Source: Citrus sinensis
Taxonomy: Eukaryota > Streptophyta > Magnoliopsida > Sapindales > Rutaceae
Reading direction: 5' to 3'
Length of the DNA stretch: 64,000 nt
Assembly: GCF_022201045.2 (NCBI RefSeq)
Contig: NC_068556.1
Span: 5,310,001-5,374,000, forward strand
Shown: positions 35,002-48,490 of the stretch, one piece after another
Layout of the letters: each line of letters starts with the position of its first letter
Position numbering within the stretch: position 1 is the first letter of the stretch
Program-made: the position numbers and the translations under genes
Notes under the pieces: generated by a model
Seen by the model: the letters and a program-made list of their open reading frames with translations, nothing else
What the model was told of the DNA's origin: nothing
Database searches by the model: none

Positions 35002-35010
35002 TCTACACTT

Positions 35011-36057
35011 TATAGCCTACATTTTTTTGAAAAAATTGCTAGCCTACATTGCCTCACTTGAGCGAGAGAAAATGTTCTTGGATCGTTAGAATCTTCATTG
35101 ATATGCACAACTCTCTTGTCAGGGACTCAAGAGGGTGAAGCTATGAGGGGCTACTAGAAAAAAATTAATTAATTATAAATTTATTCTTTAAAAAAAATTA
35201 TAGTAAAATATTAAAATATAACTAATAATTATAGTCAATATCTAAATCGAAAAACTCACCCAAATCCCTAACTAATTGATCCAATTATCCAAAGTCTAAA
35301 TTCCCAAAAACTCAGCTATTCAAGTCATCAAGTTGTCACCTCATGAGTAACGGCCAACCTCTACTGCACCTGCATGCTCATAGTATTTTTCAATTAGTTA
35401 TTAACTTATACTTTTGTCAATTTTTTATTATAAAATAATTAATAATTCTCTAATGTATTATTATCGCAGACAATATAATTCAGATACGATAATATATGAG
35501 TTTGAAGAATCAGTCAAAATTTCGTTGATAGTGTTTTTTTATTTACATTGTACTGTTATAGTTTTATTATTAGTTTTTTGCTTGTCTAGTGTATTTTAAT
35601 AATTTCATTTGTATAGAATAATTTTTTTGAGAAGTAATTGAATTTTTTTTAAAAAATCTAACCCACCCCAAAAAATAGTGCTAGCTTCGCCACTGTCTCT
35701 TGTCCCCTTACCCCCCCCCCCTTCTTTAAGATTTGGAATTCTGAGAGAGACTATGAGAGAAAAAAAAAAGTAGGAGAAGATACTAATTCAAAAGGAAAAA
35801 TATAATTCGATACAGAGAGTAATGCTAAAATTTACAAAAATTTGGATCAAAGTCACGTGACACGTGATGATTGATCAGTAATTGATACTCTATAATTGTC
35901 ATGTTGATGGGTCAAAAGGAAAAAAAAAAAGAAAAGGTCTACTACAATGTTTTTTGTTATTGATAACAATTTTAACATTTTTGTTTTGTTGTATATGTTA
36001 TTGATTTTTTATTGTTTATATTATTGGTAACAACTTTTTTATTGTGAAAAAAAAAGT
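35011..36057. other. Intergenic, no supported gene
   Basis: AT-rich DNA with a poly-C run near 35709-35720. No ORF with family resemblance. Confidence 0.4.
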
Positions 36058-36065
36058 CTAGTGTT

Positions 36066-36413
36066 TAGGGATGGCAAAATTCGAATTCGAAAATGGATTC
36101 GGATTAAACTTTTGATATTCGGATCCGCATATTTTTTTGCAGATCCGGATGCAGATAATATCCGCATGGATTGCGGGCGGATATTCTAGATATTCAGATC
36201 CGCATAATAATAAATTTAAATATAATTTTAAATTTTATAATTTACATAATGATATTAAATAAAATTCAATTATAATTTAAGAATCAACAATTTAACATCA
36301 ATTCAACATAAATAACATACAAAAACACCATAAATTCACAAACAATAATTTTACAATATAAATCAAACATAAAAAAAAATCTAAGGTAAATCGATTTATT
36401 ACAATATTCTCTA

Positions 36414-36481
<68 letters not shown>

Positions 36482-36636
36482 TTTAACATATTTTTTAAAG
36501 TTAATGAAGATTATAGAGTTAATTATGCTTATACATTTAAATAATTAATTTAATTTATATATTTTTCAACTGAAATTTAATTAAAAAAATAAAAAAAATC
36601 TAAGCTAAACCGATTCATTACAATATTCTCTAATTA

Positions 36637-36670
<34 letters not shown>

Positions 36671-36872
36671 TAACATATTTTTTAAAGTTAATGAAGATTA
36701 GAGATTTAATTATGCTTATACATTTAAATAAATAATTTAATTTATATATTTTTCAATTGAAATTTAATTAAATAAATAATTTAATTATAAAAAAAATGCG
36801 GATCCAGATCCGCACGGATTGTGATTTTTAAGATCCGGATCTTTACGGATCCGGAGTTTATTGTCAACCCTA
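36066..36872. mobile_element. hAT-like non-autonomous element with GGATCCG reiterations
   Basis: The left end TAGGGATGGCAAAATTCG pairs with the complement of the right end, TAGGGTTGACAATAAACTC. The 8-bp flanks CTAGTGTT (36058-36065) and CTAGTGTC (36873-36880) match at 7 of 8. Subterminal CGGATCCGCA-type motifs repeat at both ends. The interior has a tandem duplication of about 210 bp, each half led by CAATATTCTCTAATTATT and containing an (ATT)n tract (36415-36475 and about 36640-36670). Confidence 0.72.
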
Positions 36873-38151
36873 CTAGTGTCGGATGCACAGTGTAGCATAG
36901 CAAAAGAAAAAACATGTAACAATTATCGATTTTTTAATCACTGACATGTATTACAAAATTAAAAGTCTACTCATATTTACATGACACATCTATTAAAACT
37001 ATCTAAATTAAGTAAATCAACACAATCTAAATTTCTTCATTTTTTATTATATTATACTCTTAGATTTGTATTTTTTATTGTAAAATTTGTAAAGGGAAAA
37101 TATCCATCGTCCACCTGATTTTGTCAACTTTTTCAAAAATACACAAATCCTAATTTTTTTGGTTGCGCTCCACCTGAACTTATAATTTTTTTCACATTTC
37201 CACCTCCGTCTACAAACCGTCAAGACGTTGCTGACGTCATAAGGCTAAAATGATAATTTCACTTGGGCTTAAAAAACGACGTCGTTTAAGATCTGTAATA
37301 AGCAAAAAAAAAAAAAGGAAAAGGAGGCATAGTGGTCCACCAGTACAGCAAGCAACGAAAACAACAATAGTTTATTCCCCACCACATGCACGAAGAAACA
37401 ACAAAATCCCGCCATTTTCCTATAGTTTCCATGCATTTTCATCAACGAACCACGCTTAAGTTTCAAATATTTTGTTAAATCGAAGATTCAGAGGCATTGA
37501 TGAAAGTGGTGAGCTGTTACGAAGTCGCGACGTTTTGCTTTTTTAAGGGTTTGAAGCTACAATCAAGTGAGTTTTGTTTTATTTACTTATTTTCAGTTAA
37601 TTTTTGACATGCAACAATGTGTTTGAAATAATGTCTGGTGATTGTTGTTAACACATTCATTCGCTGTTACTAGAAACCCTAGAATATAGATTAGTTTGAT
37701 TTGTAACATATTTGTTGGGGGTAATGATAAATTGGGGAGTAATATGCGTTTTCGGCTGTTGAGATGCAAATTTATGAAAGATTATGCTACTATAGTTGAA
37801 TGCATGTTTATCCCCTGCCTAGTTATGTATCTTTGTCTGTGGTTTACATATAAAATTTGGGGGTTTTGAAAATTTTTTGTTGGTGATGTATGGGTCATGG
37901 TTTTTAACCCCTGGCTATATATGTATGTATATCCCTCAGCCCCCCGAGGAAGATTTAGTTGTTGCATGTAAAATTAGAATGTTTAAAAAGCTAGCTACAT
38001 GCATCCATATCCAGCTAGATGTTTGTTTACATGCATTTTCTTTAAGTTTCTGACCTGTAATATTAATAATACATTAATAGGAAAATAGTAGAGTTACCAA
38101 CAAAACTCAAGAACTGTAAACTAATGCTGAATTTTTTTTTGGGCATTCAGG

Positions 38152-40698
38152 ATGCAACAAGTAGAGTTAGTGATATCCTTTCAAGGCATGAAAAAGAATT
38201 TAGGGTTACTTCAACCTGACTGTACAATTGCGAAGATTAAGGATACTATTGTAAGCATTACGAGTCCATATGGGTTAGATTGTGCTTCAAAAGTCATGTT
38301 ATATGTTACAAATCCAGAGAATCAGGCTAAGATTGCACTGGATTCAGATTTTGGGCTAGACGTTTTGCTTAAAATTCATCAGGTTTTGGGTGTAAAGACT
38401 CTCACAGTTGAAGTTGCACCAGCACTGTACCCTCAGTTTCAAGATTCTGTCTTACTACATGCATTATTGACTAACCTAGGAGTTGTATTGCCTGATGAAT
38501 TGATTAATCAGTTGAATAATCCTGTCAGCGAAAATGCCTCTGTTGGGGGAGAAGCTACTGCTAGAAAAGATGATGTTGTTGAGGGACAAGTTATTGTTGG
38601 GGGTGGTGAATCTGACGTAGATGCATTACTATCTGACTACTCGGACAGAAATGATTGCAGCGATGATGATGTTAATGCACAAGTCATGTAAGCTGAAGTT
38701 GATGGTGCTGCTGTAGGTACTCTTGTTGATGAGGACAATGAAGGCACAACTGAAACTGACATTGATTCTGATTCAGATGGTAGTTTATCTGGTGATAATA
38801 AGGAGGTAAAATGGGTTGTTGATTCTTCTTATGATGATATTGAGCTTGGGACTGTCAAATTGACCAATTACATACAACAACATGAGTATAAAGTGGGTGT
38901 TGATGGGAAAAATAGGCTAAAATTAAGACATGTGTTTAGAGATGTTGCTTATTTTAGAGAGATTTTGCATGAAGTGATGATTATGAAAGGGTTTGCCATT
39001 AAAACAGTTTACAGTGAGCCAAGAAGATTTGTGGGTACTTGTAAAGAGGCTGGCTGTCCGTGATATGTGGCTGGTCAAAAACTAAACGATGGAACTAGTT
39101 TTATATTGCGACAGTATAATAAGAAGCATGAGTTCAGACTTACCAACAAGACAGTGAAAGTGTCTTCTTCTTGGGTAGCTAGTAAAATAAAAAGTCAGAT
39201 TGCCATTGACCCGAATGTGAAAATTGATCTTTTGAAGAATTTTATGCAAGAGACGTATGGTTTGAAGATTGAAAATTTGACATTGTATCGGGCTAGAGCA
39301 AAGGCAAGAATGGAGGTTTTTGGGGATCATTTGAAGGGATATCAGAAACTGTTTGAGTATGCTGCAGCTATTCACAAAGCTGATCCGGGAGCAATATGTA
39401 AGGTGTTGTGTGATGGTGTTTCTATACCCGATAAGGTATTATTCCAAAGATTTTTTGTTTCATTTCCAGCACAAAGAAATGCATTTCTTAATGGCTGTAG
39501 GCCTTTTATCGGGGTAGATGGATGTCACTTAAAGGGTAAATATGGGGGAGTACTGTTAGCTGCTATTGCCATGGATGGTAATAATGGGATTGTCCCATTG
39601 GCAATATGTGTTTGTGAGATTGAGAATACAAAGACATGGGGATGGTTTATGGAGCACTTGCATAGTTATCTAAAGGATGGGAGGCAGGTGACTTTTGTTA
39701 GTGGCAGACAAAAAGGGCTGATTAATGCAATTTCAAACACATGGCCTACTGCTTATCATAGGGCATGTTCTAGGCATGTGTATGCTAATTTTTCTAAGTC
39801 ATTTGCTAGTGCACAGTTGAAACAATTGTTTTGGAAAGCTACTAAAAGCTATAACAAGCATGACTTTGAGGAGGCAATGGTAGAGATAAAAGCTGTAAAA
39901 GAGGCTGCATTTGAATGGCTGGAAAGAGAGCTAACTAGTTATAGTTGGTCGATGCACACATATGATAGAAATTGCATGGTAGACCGGACTGACAACAATG
40001 CGTCGGAGTGCTTCAACAGTTGGATATTACCTTACCGAGACATGCCTTGCTTGACAATGCTTGAAGAAATTAGATGTCGGCTTATGAAACGGTTTACAAA
40101 GAGGAGACATGAGGCAGCCACTTGGAAGAGACAACTGACACCTAAAGTTGTAAGAGAGTTGGACAAAAAAGGAAAGATTGCACAAAAAATGATTGTACAA
40201 GCTTCTGGTGAGCTGAATTTTCAAGTTATTGATGCAGCTTATAGTCCACCTAGAAGGTTTGTGGTGAAGTTGGAGTCCAGAACATGTGATTGCGGTTATT
40301 GGGAAATTGCCGACCTCCCTTGTCAACATGCGATGGCTGCCATTGGATATGCAAGACATGCAATTGAGGAGTATGTTCCAGCATGGTTTGCTACAAAGAC
40401 TTACCTCAACACATATTCAATGATGTTTAGCCCTCTTCCGGATCAATGTATGTGGGAGTGTACAAGAAGACCATTGATTGATCCACCAATTGTGCAGAAA
40501 AATGTTGGAAGGCCTAAAAAATCTAGGAAGAGAGCACAAAATGAGCCTAATAAAGAGAAAAGAAAAGTCTTTGTTATTTGCTCATTCTGTGGTGGCTCCA
40601 ACCATAATCTGAGGTCCTGTCCATTAAGACCATCTGTTGCAAGGGCAAATAAAGCTAAAAATCATAACTCTCAGGTACGGACAATATACTACTATTAA
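38152..40698 (+). pseudogene. MuDR-type transposase, two in-frame stops and an altered catalytic site
   Basis: A single frame runs from the ATG at 38152 past stops at 38689-38691 (TAA) and 39061-39063 (TGA) to about 40674, where it meets a donor-like GTACGG. Domains in order: PB1-like N-terminus, acidic linker, MuDR DNA-binding domain ending at GCP just before the TGA (relatives have Trp there), MULE catalytic domain, SWIM finger (CDCGYWEIADLPCQHAMA) and a CCHC knuckle (CSFCGGSNHNLRSC). The first Asp (IGVDGCHLKGKYGG) and the Glu (NNASECFNSW) are present, but the segment that normally reads SDRQKGL is SGRQKGL, so the second catalytic Asp appears to be Gly. Short C-terminal exons seem to follow to about 41250. 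It is not expected to be active. Confidence 0.88.
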
Positions 40699-41300
40699 TT
40701 TTTAATAGTTTATTATTATACATCATATGTAACTGTTACTATTTATTATATGCAGCCTATATATACTGTCATTAAATAACAAACATCATGTTTTGTAGGC
40801 ATCAACTACCTCAATTTAGCCGTTAAATGCTTCACAACAAGCAACAAGAAGAAGAAAACAGGTGCTGACTTGTTTTATTTTATTTTTTTGTGGTTGTCCA
40901 ATTTGTTTTATGCGTAACATAAGATTCATTTATGCTTGAACATAGGCATCACAGACAACAACAGTAGCAAAATCAATTGATTCTGAAGTTGCTACATCAC
41001 AGACAGCAAGAAAGGTGTTTTTTTTTCTGTTTAAGTTCTTTTTGTTTTTTTTTTCTTGTTTAAGTTCTTAAACTAACGTACAATATATTTAGATACCAAG
41101 TGGTCCATGACAAAGTTCCAATACTAGAGGGAGGAAAAGAAAGGCTCAAGTTGGCTCTGGAGATGCTGGAACAAGAGGTGAACAATCAAGTCAGGGACTT
41201 GTCACAATCTGAAAATCCATCTCAAGCTTCAAATGTGACAGGTTCTTTGTAATGATGAATGCGAACAAACTAAAAATGTTTAAACTTGCTATATCTGTTG

Positions 41301-41380
41301 TTATTTTGGAATATCGCTGGTTATTTTGGAATATTGCTGGCTATTTTGGAATATTGCTGGTTATTTTGGAATATTGCTGG
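41301..41380. repeat. Four 20-bp tandem repeats
   Basis: The unit TTATTTTGGAATATTGCTGG occurs four times head to tail with single-base differences. It lies after the transposase gene inside the second MULE. Confidence 0.92.
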
Positions 41381-41612
41381 TTATGGAAGTTAACTGTTAC
41401 TTGGGCTGTATTTTCATGACATGTTTAATTGTTATTTTTGCTGTTTTTTGGATAATTAGATATGGTTGTATTTAAGCTCATTTTACTTGGGCTGTATTTT
41501 TTATCTATTATGGTTGAAGTTATATTATTTACAATGTATTTAAGTTGACTGGCTCTAGGACAAATGGAATATAATTAATCTCATTTTATTCATGCATATT
41601 TTGTAGGATATA

Positions 41613-41989
41613 TTACATTTTAGTAAACACAATAGCACAGACAAATACTAGCATAATTATTATACATTTAAGCGTCCCTTCAATGACCTTTAGCCTTTTC
41701 TTTATCTTTGCTACATCATCAGCGCGAAAGTGGACTGCATCCAGCTCTAAATTTTGATTATCTGCTATCTGGTCACTATTGCTAGGGTATATGAGAGTTT
41801 CGGCTATAAACCATTGCCAAAACTTGCATTTATTGAACCTGCGTGACCAAAACATTGCATTATGATTTTGTGGTGTAATGGAAACCATAGCACATGCTTG
41901 CACACCACACCAGCAGTGAATTGGAGTGCATTTAACTTTTCTATGTTACTGTCCACTGGTTGCAGAACTTGAATTATAACTTGATGCCA
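41613..41989 (-). pseudogene. GRF-type zinc finger protein with C-terminal membrane segment, one stop
   Basis: The frame opens at the ATG at about 41989 (MASSYNSSSATSGQ), meets a TAA immediately, then continues through HCWCGVQACAMVSITPQNHN and FNKCKFWQWF. The spacing of C-x-C-G, aromatic N/R block and a distal Cys before FWQW fits the GRF zinc finger found beside plant MULE transposases; one expected Cys in the middle (relatives read RC or CP) seems to be lost. A charged, probably helical stretch (DDVAKIKKRLKVIEGTLK) and a hydrophobic tail (CIIIMLVFVCAIVF) end the protein. Antisense placement downstream of the transposase is typical. Function in the element is unknown. Confidence 0.65.
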
Positions 41990-42044
41990 TTTTTTAATTG
42001 ATTGTGTGGATGATGTGTTTGAAAGAATGAGACAATTGTTGGCT

Positions 42045-42418
42045 TGAATGTGTAGATGATGGGTTGTGTATGAGTAGGTTTATTTGAACAAATGATTGTC
42101 AGTTGTGACTTGTTTGTGAGCAGCTGTATATTTGCTTCAATGTGTAGATGATGGGTTGTGTATGAGTAGGTTTATTTGAGCAAATAATTGTCAAATGTGG
42201 CTGGTTTGTGAGCAGCTGTATATTTGCTTGAATCTGTAGATGATGGGTTGTGTATGAGTAGGTTTATTTGAACAAATGATTGTCAGCTGTGGTTGGTTTG
42301 TGAGCAGCTGTATATTTGCTTCAATGTGTAGATGATGAGTTGTATGAGTAGGTTTATTTGAATAAATGATTCTCAGTTGTGGCTGGTTTGTGAGCAGCTG
42401 TATATTTGCTTGAATGGT
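42045..42418. repeat. Four 92-bp tandem repeats next to the right MULE terminus
   Basis: TGTAGATGATGGGTTG marks units at 42051, 42143, 42235 and 42327, an exact 92-bp period. Each unit has GAGTAGGTTTATTTGAACAA and GTGAGCAGCTGTATATTTGC. The antisense small ORF at 42191-42433 is a by-product of the repeats. Confidence 0.92.
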
Positions 42419-42947
42419 AGAGCTTTCATGCATTGCATATGTAACGGTTCATGAGTTTAAATACTAAAAATTGTAACCGTTGGGAGGCAACAGCTACAAT
42501 ACTCACAAAGCTAATATTTTGGTGTTTGTTTAGGGTAAATATGTAATTTTCTATTTTCAGGGTTAAAAAGTAATTTGGACAAAATTCCGTTAGTTTTATT
42601 GACGGTTTGCAGACGGAGGTGGAAATGTGAAAAAAATTATAAGTTCAGGTGGAGCGCAACTAAAAAAATTAGAATTTGTGTATTTTTGAAAAAATGGATA
42701 AAATCAGGTGGACGGTTGATATTTTTCTTTTTGTAAATTATAATGGGTAATTTAGTATCTGCACAACTAAATCAATTCAATTTAGAGGTATTTTAGTCTT
42801 TTCAATTTATAACAGCAACGTTGTTATACTTTAATGGCAAAAAGTAACAGAATAGGTGTACGGTAATAGTTGTCAAAACAAAACAAGTGGGTGGACAGTA
42901 AAATATGCTGAATGGTTAAAAATAACCCCCTTTTTTTTAGGATTTTA

Positions 42948-43059
42948 TTACGTTACATTGAATGTACCATACACAACCAATAAGAACCATACAATTATAT
43001 GAATCTCATAATTTATGTAGTTCTTATGGATTGTATATGGTACATTCAATATAACATAA
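42948..43059. mobile_element. 112-bp fold-back MITE
   Basis: The arm TTACGTTACATTGAATGTAC pairs with GTACATTCAATATAACATAA, and further in CCATACACAACCAATAAGAAC pairs loosely with GTTCTTATGGATTGTATATGG. The ends are TTA and TAA. It sits about 300 bp before the TMEM19-like gene. The family was not determined. Confidence 0.6.
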
Positions 43060-43352
43060 GAGCGCCTTTTTTTTATCACTTATTCGCTTGCACCACAACT
43101 GGAATCCTGCAACAGTATTGTAGGCGTGGAGTGTGCTGTGTGGTTAGTTGAGCTCCATAGGCAGAAATTGAGAATTTTCAGAGGGACCCACAGTATTTTT
43201 GAGAGCACCAAAGCTTTTTCAATATTGAAAGGCAATAAAAAAAAGGACAAATCCCCAGACCACAGTCAATTAGTCATCATATTTCCCTTCCAAAAACATG
43301 TTCTGTACTTCCCAGTCAGTGCTTCGAATCCTTTCCGCAGACGGGGACAACA

Positions 43353-46096
<2,744 letters not shown>

Positions 46097-46574
46097 AGCC
46101 ATAACCGGAACTGAAGTAGCCGGAATATGGGACCGAACCAAAACAGCTCAGATTTTGCGTTGCTGTAATAAACTGTAAATCTGTGCATTTTTACGTATGA
46201 ATCTAAAATCATTGGATCTGACCTAATAAAATACGTGTCCGTATGGCTTTTTCAGAAGATCAATAAGAAAAACAATACTGCGGTTATGAATAATCACTCA
46301 CATGGTATGAAGGCTGTTAATGCCTAGTATGTTTTACTCATTCAGCAAGTGAAAGCCAGATTTGTAAAACCACCGACGCAGCAAATCAAATAGGGACACA
46401 GTTCAGAATCAGTGAAGACTCTTTATAACATAACAATTTATTTACTCATGGAAAGCCACACTCTTTCCGACAAAAGAGAAACAACAGACTGATTACCACA
46501 GCTAGTGACGGAGTCTACTATGTGTATATTACATCTTCATCTATCATCAGACGATCCATCGATGATGCTTTGAT

Positions 46575-47647
46575 TCAAGGGCAGCAACAGCACAGCATTT
46601 CCAAGCAACACTCGCAGGTCTCAAAGCAGCAGAAACAGCAGCACAACGCGAACACACTGCAGTTCATAATAATACCCAAATAATAATAGTGATAACACTA
46701 AGGTGATATTTTTTTTTTGTCTGAAATCTGAATAGATTTGAATTAGTCTGAATTCTGAATAGATCTGAATGTCTGAATCTGAATTATATGTTTGTTTTTT
46801 TATCTGAATCTAAAAAAATAAGTATTAAGTTTTTTTTTTTTAACTGAAAAAGCTGAAAATATATACTTTTACATTTGTATCCTTATTAAATTTGAATGTC
46901 AAATAAATAATATATTAAATACCACAATATTTTAACATTTATAAGTAAAACTATATTCAAGTGAATACATAATTATTTTAGAATTTTAATATATAAAATA
47001 CCATAAATTTCAAATTTTGTCGTATATAATATAAGAAAGAAAAAACATGAATATTTTTATGTGGGGTAAATGTCTATGGGTGAGTTTTGGGATAGACATG
47101 AAAAATAAATTATAAAACATGGATATTTTTGACATTAGTAAGTAATTGACTTAATTCAAATTTCTCCATTAAGTAAAAAGTTAAAAAAATTAGCTTATTT
47201 TATTAAGTCAAAATTATCTAAAAAGTCTCATTAAGTTATAAAAACAAACACCTCTAATTAACTTAATTAATTAAGTTAAGTCACTTTAAGTTATTAAGTT
47301 AAAAAATAAACGCCACCTAAAGTTCCTGTATATTACTTAATAACTGCTATTGAAAATATATAAAAAAACAAAAGTAATTAAATAATTTAAGCATTAAAAT
47401 AGTGAGAAATAAGATGACACAGTTCCACAATCATCTAATTCATATCTTCTGTCAAAAATTAAACATAATAAGGGGAAAAAGAACAAAGGCTACGTGTAAT
47501 AATTAAAGCGAGGAGTAAGTGAAAAAGAATTGAGACAAACCAAGCGTAAAGGCAGCCTCTTTCTTCATGGCGCCTGCGAACGTGATCATAGTATGTGGAT
47601 GGGTATGTCATTTCTTGATAACCCGATGGTGGCGGTGGTGCGTACAT
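46575..47647 (-). CDS. CYSTM-type cysteine-rich tail-anchored peptide, two exons
   Basis: Exons 47541-47647 and 46575-46656 join in phase 2 (GCT TG then T) to a 62-residue protein. Exon 1 gives [20 protein letters not shown], a proline/tyrosine-rich N-terminus, and [13 protein letters not shown]. Exon 2 gives [19 protein letters not shown] and ends MLCCCCP, the CYSTM module: a cysteine-rich segment that lies in or on the membrane. Family members are small stress-related plasma-membrane proteins; the role here is inferred. The donor is GTTTGT and the acceptor CTGCAG. The 884-bp intron is mostly one inserted element. The exon-1 reading frame alone would give a false hydrophobic tail from intron sequence. 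Confidence 0.88.
46702..47317. mobile_element. PIF/Harbinger-like element in the CYSTM intron
   Basis: TAA flanks it at 46699-46701 and 47318-47320. The left end GGTGATATTTTTTTTTTGTC pairs loosely with the complement of the right end, GGTGGCGTTTATTTTTTAAC. The left subterminal part repeats CTGAATCTGAAT-like hexamers and the right part TTAAGTT-like ones. No coding sequence. Confidence 0.6.
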
Positions 47648-48490
47648 TATGATTGTGGGTATGATCTCTCTCTGTCTCTCTGTCCCCTAAAATTACAAGG
47701 ATTAAGCAGATAATTAAGCAAAAGATAATATTCTCTCCATATATAAAGAGCATGACATGATGGTGTGATGGCTCAAAGTAAAGAGAAAAAAGTGTGGGAT
47801 ATTTTTCACTAGGTGCCAGGTGGTGCTTTCTTATTTCTTCCAAAAAAATAGTTCATTCGATTTTGTCTGGTCAATGCCATTTTTTTTTTAGGTCAATTCC
47901 TTAATGTTTAAGATTCCATGTAATTTTCCACAGAAAGCGAAACGCTATCATATCATATGCCAAAGGTAAAGCTTCGGCTGGTCAGTTGTCTTGAGGAGCT
48001 GACATCATTTGTGATTAAGAATCCATTTCCAACTGCCTAATGCCAAAGTGGGCCAAAAGAACAGGCAGCAAGCTCCAAGCCCCTTGGTAATACAAGCCTA
48101 AACCAAGCATTCTGGAAATGCCTGAAGGCAATTTTGCCAATGAATGAATATTCTCATTGTATTAGGATCGGAAACCGCCAGTATTAGTAGTATCTACATA
48201 TTCAACCTCTTTCAAGGGATAGAAAAATAAGCAAATCAAACAGAGCTTTAGATAAATGAAACGACATATCAATACACAAGTGCCATCAGAGGAATACAAA
48301 CCTATATCATTATAGCACCGCACCACAAGGCAACTACTCTTAAAACAACATCTTAGTGTAGATACAGAAACCCTATTGGATTGGCATCCTAAATCTGGCC
48401 AAATTCAACAGCCAACTTCAATTCCTGCAATAATCAGAATCTCCAGACACATGGTTGGTTCATTTCCCATATTTGGTGCTCAAGAAGCAA
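47648..48490. other. CYSTM upstream region and PP2A-B' 3' flank
   Basis: The CYSTM leader lies just right of 47647 and includes a CT/GA-rich run at about 47669-47684. The PP2A gene's 3' UTR lies left of 48491. No other gene is seen. Confidence 0.45.

Larger units (their letters stand above)
37094..42728. mobile_element. Second Mutator-like element with long terminal inverted repeats
   Basis: Terminal inverted repeats of more than 100 bp pair well: CATCGTCCACCTGATTTTGT at the left against ACCGTCCACCTGATTTTATC (complement of the right end), then GCGCTCCACCTGAACTTATA, CACATTTCCACCTCCGTCT and AAACCGTCAA. Flanks ATTTGTAAA (37085-37093) and TTTTGTAAA (42729-42737) are a 9-bp duplication with one mismatch. 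It encodes a transposase on the plus strand and a GRF-type zinc-finger ORF on the minus strand, and has two tandem arrays near its right end. Long repeats and the domain set differ from the element at 1211-10962, so this is a separate MULE lineage. Confidence 0.88.

Noticed and set aside
42191..42433. 80-residue minus ORF with internal repeats
   Set aside because: By-product of the 92-bp tandem array.
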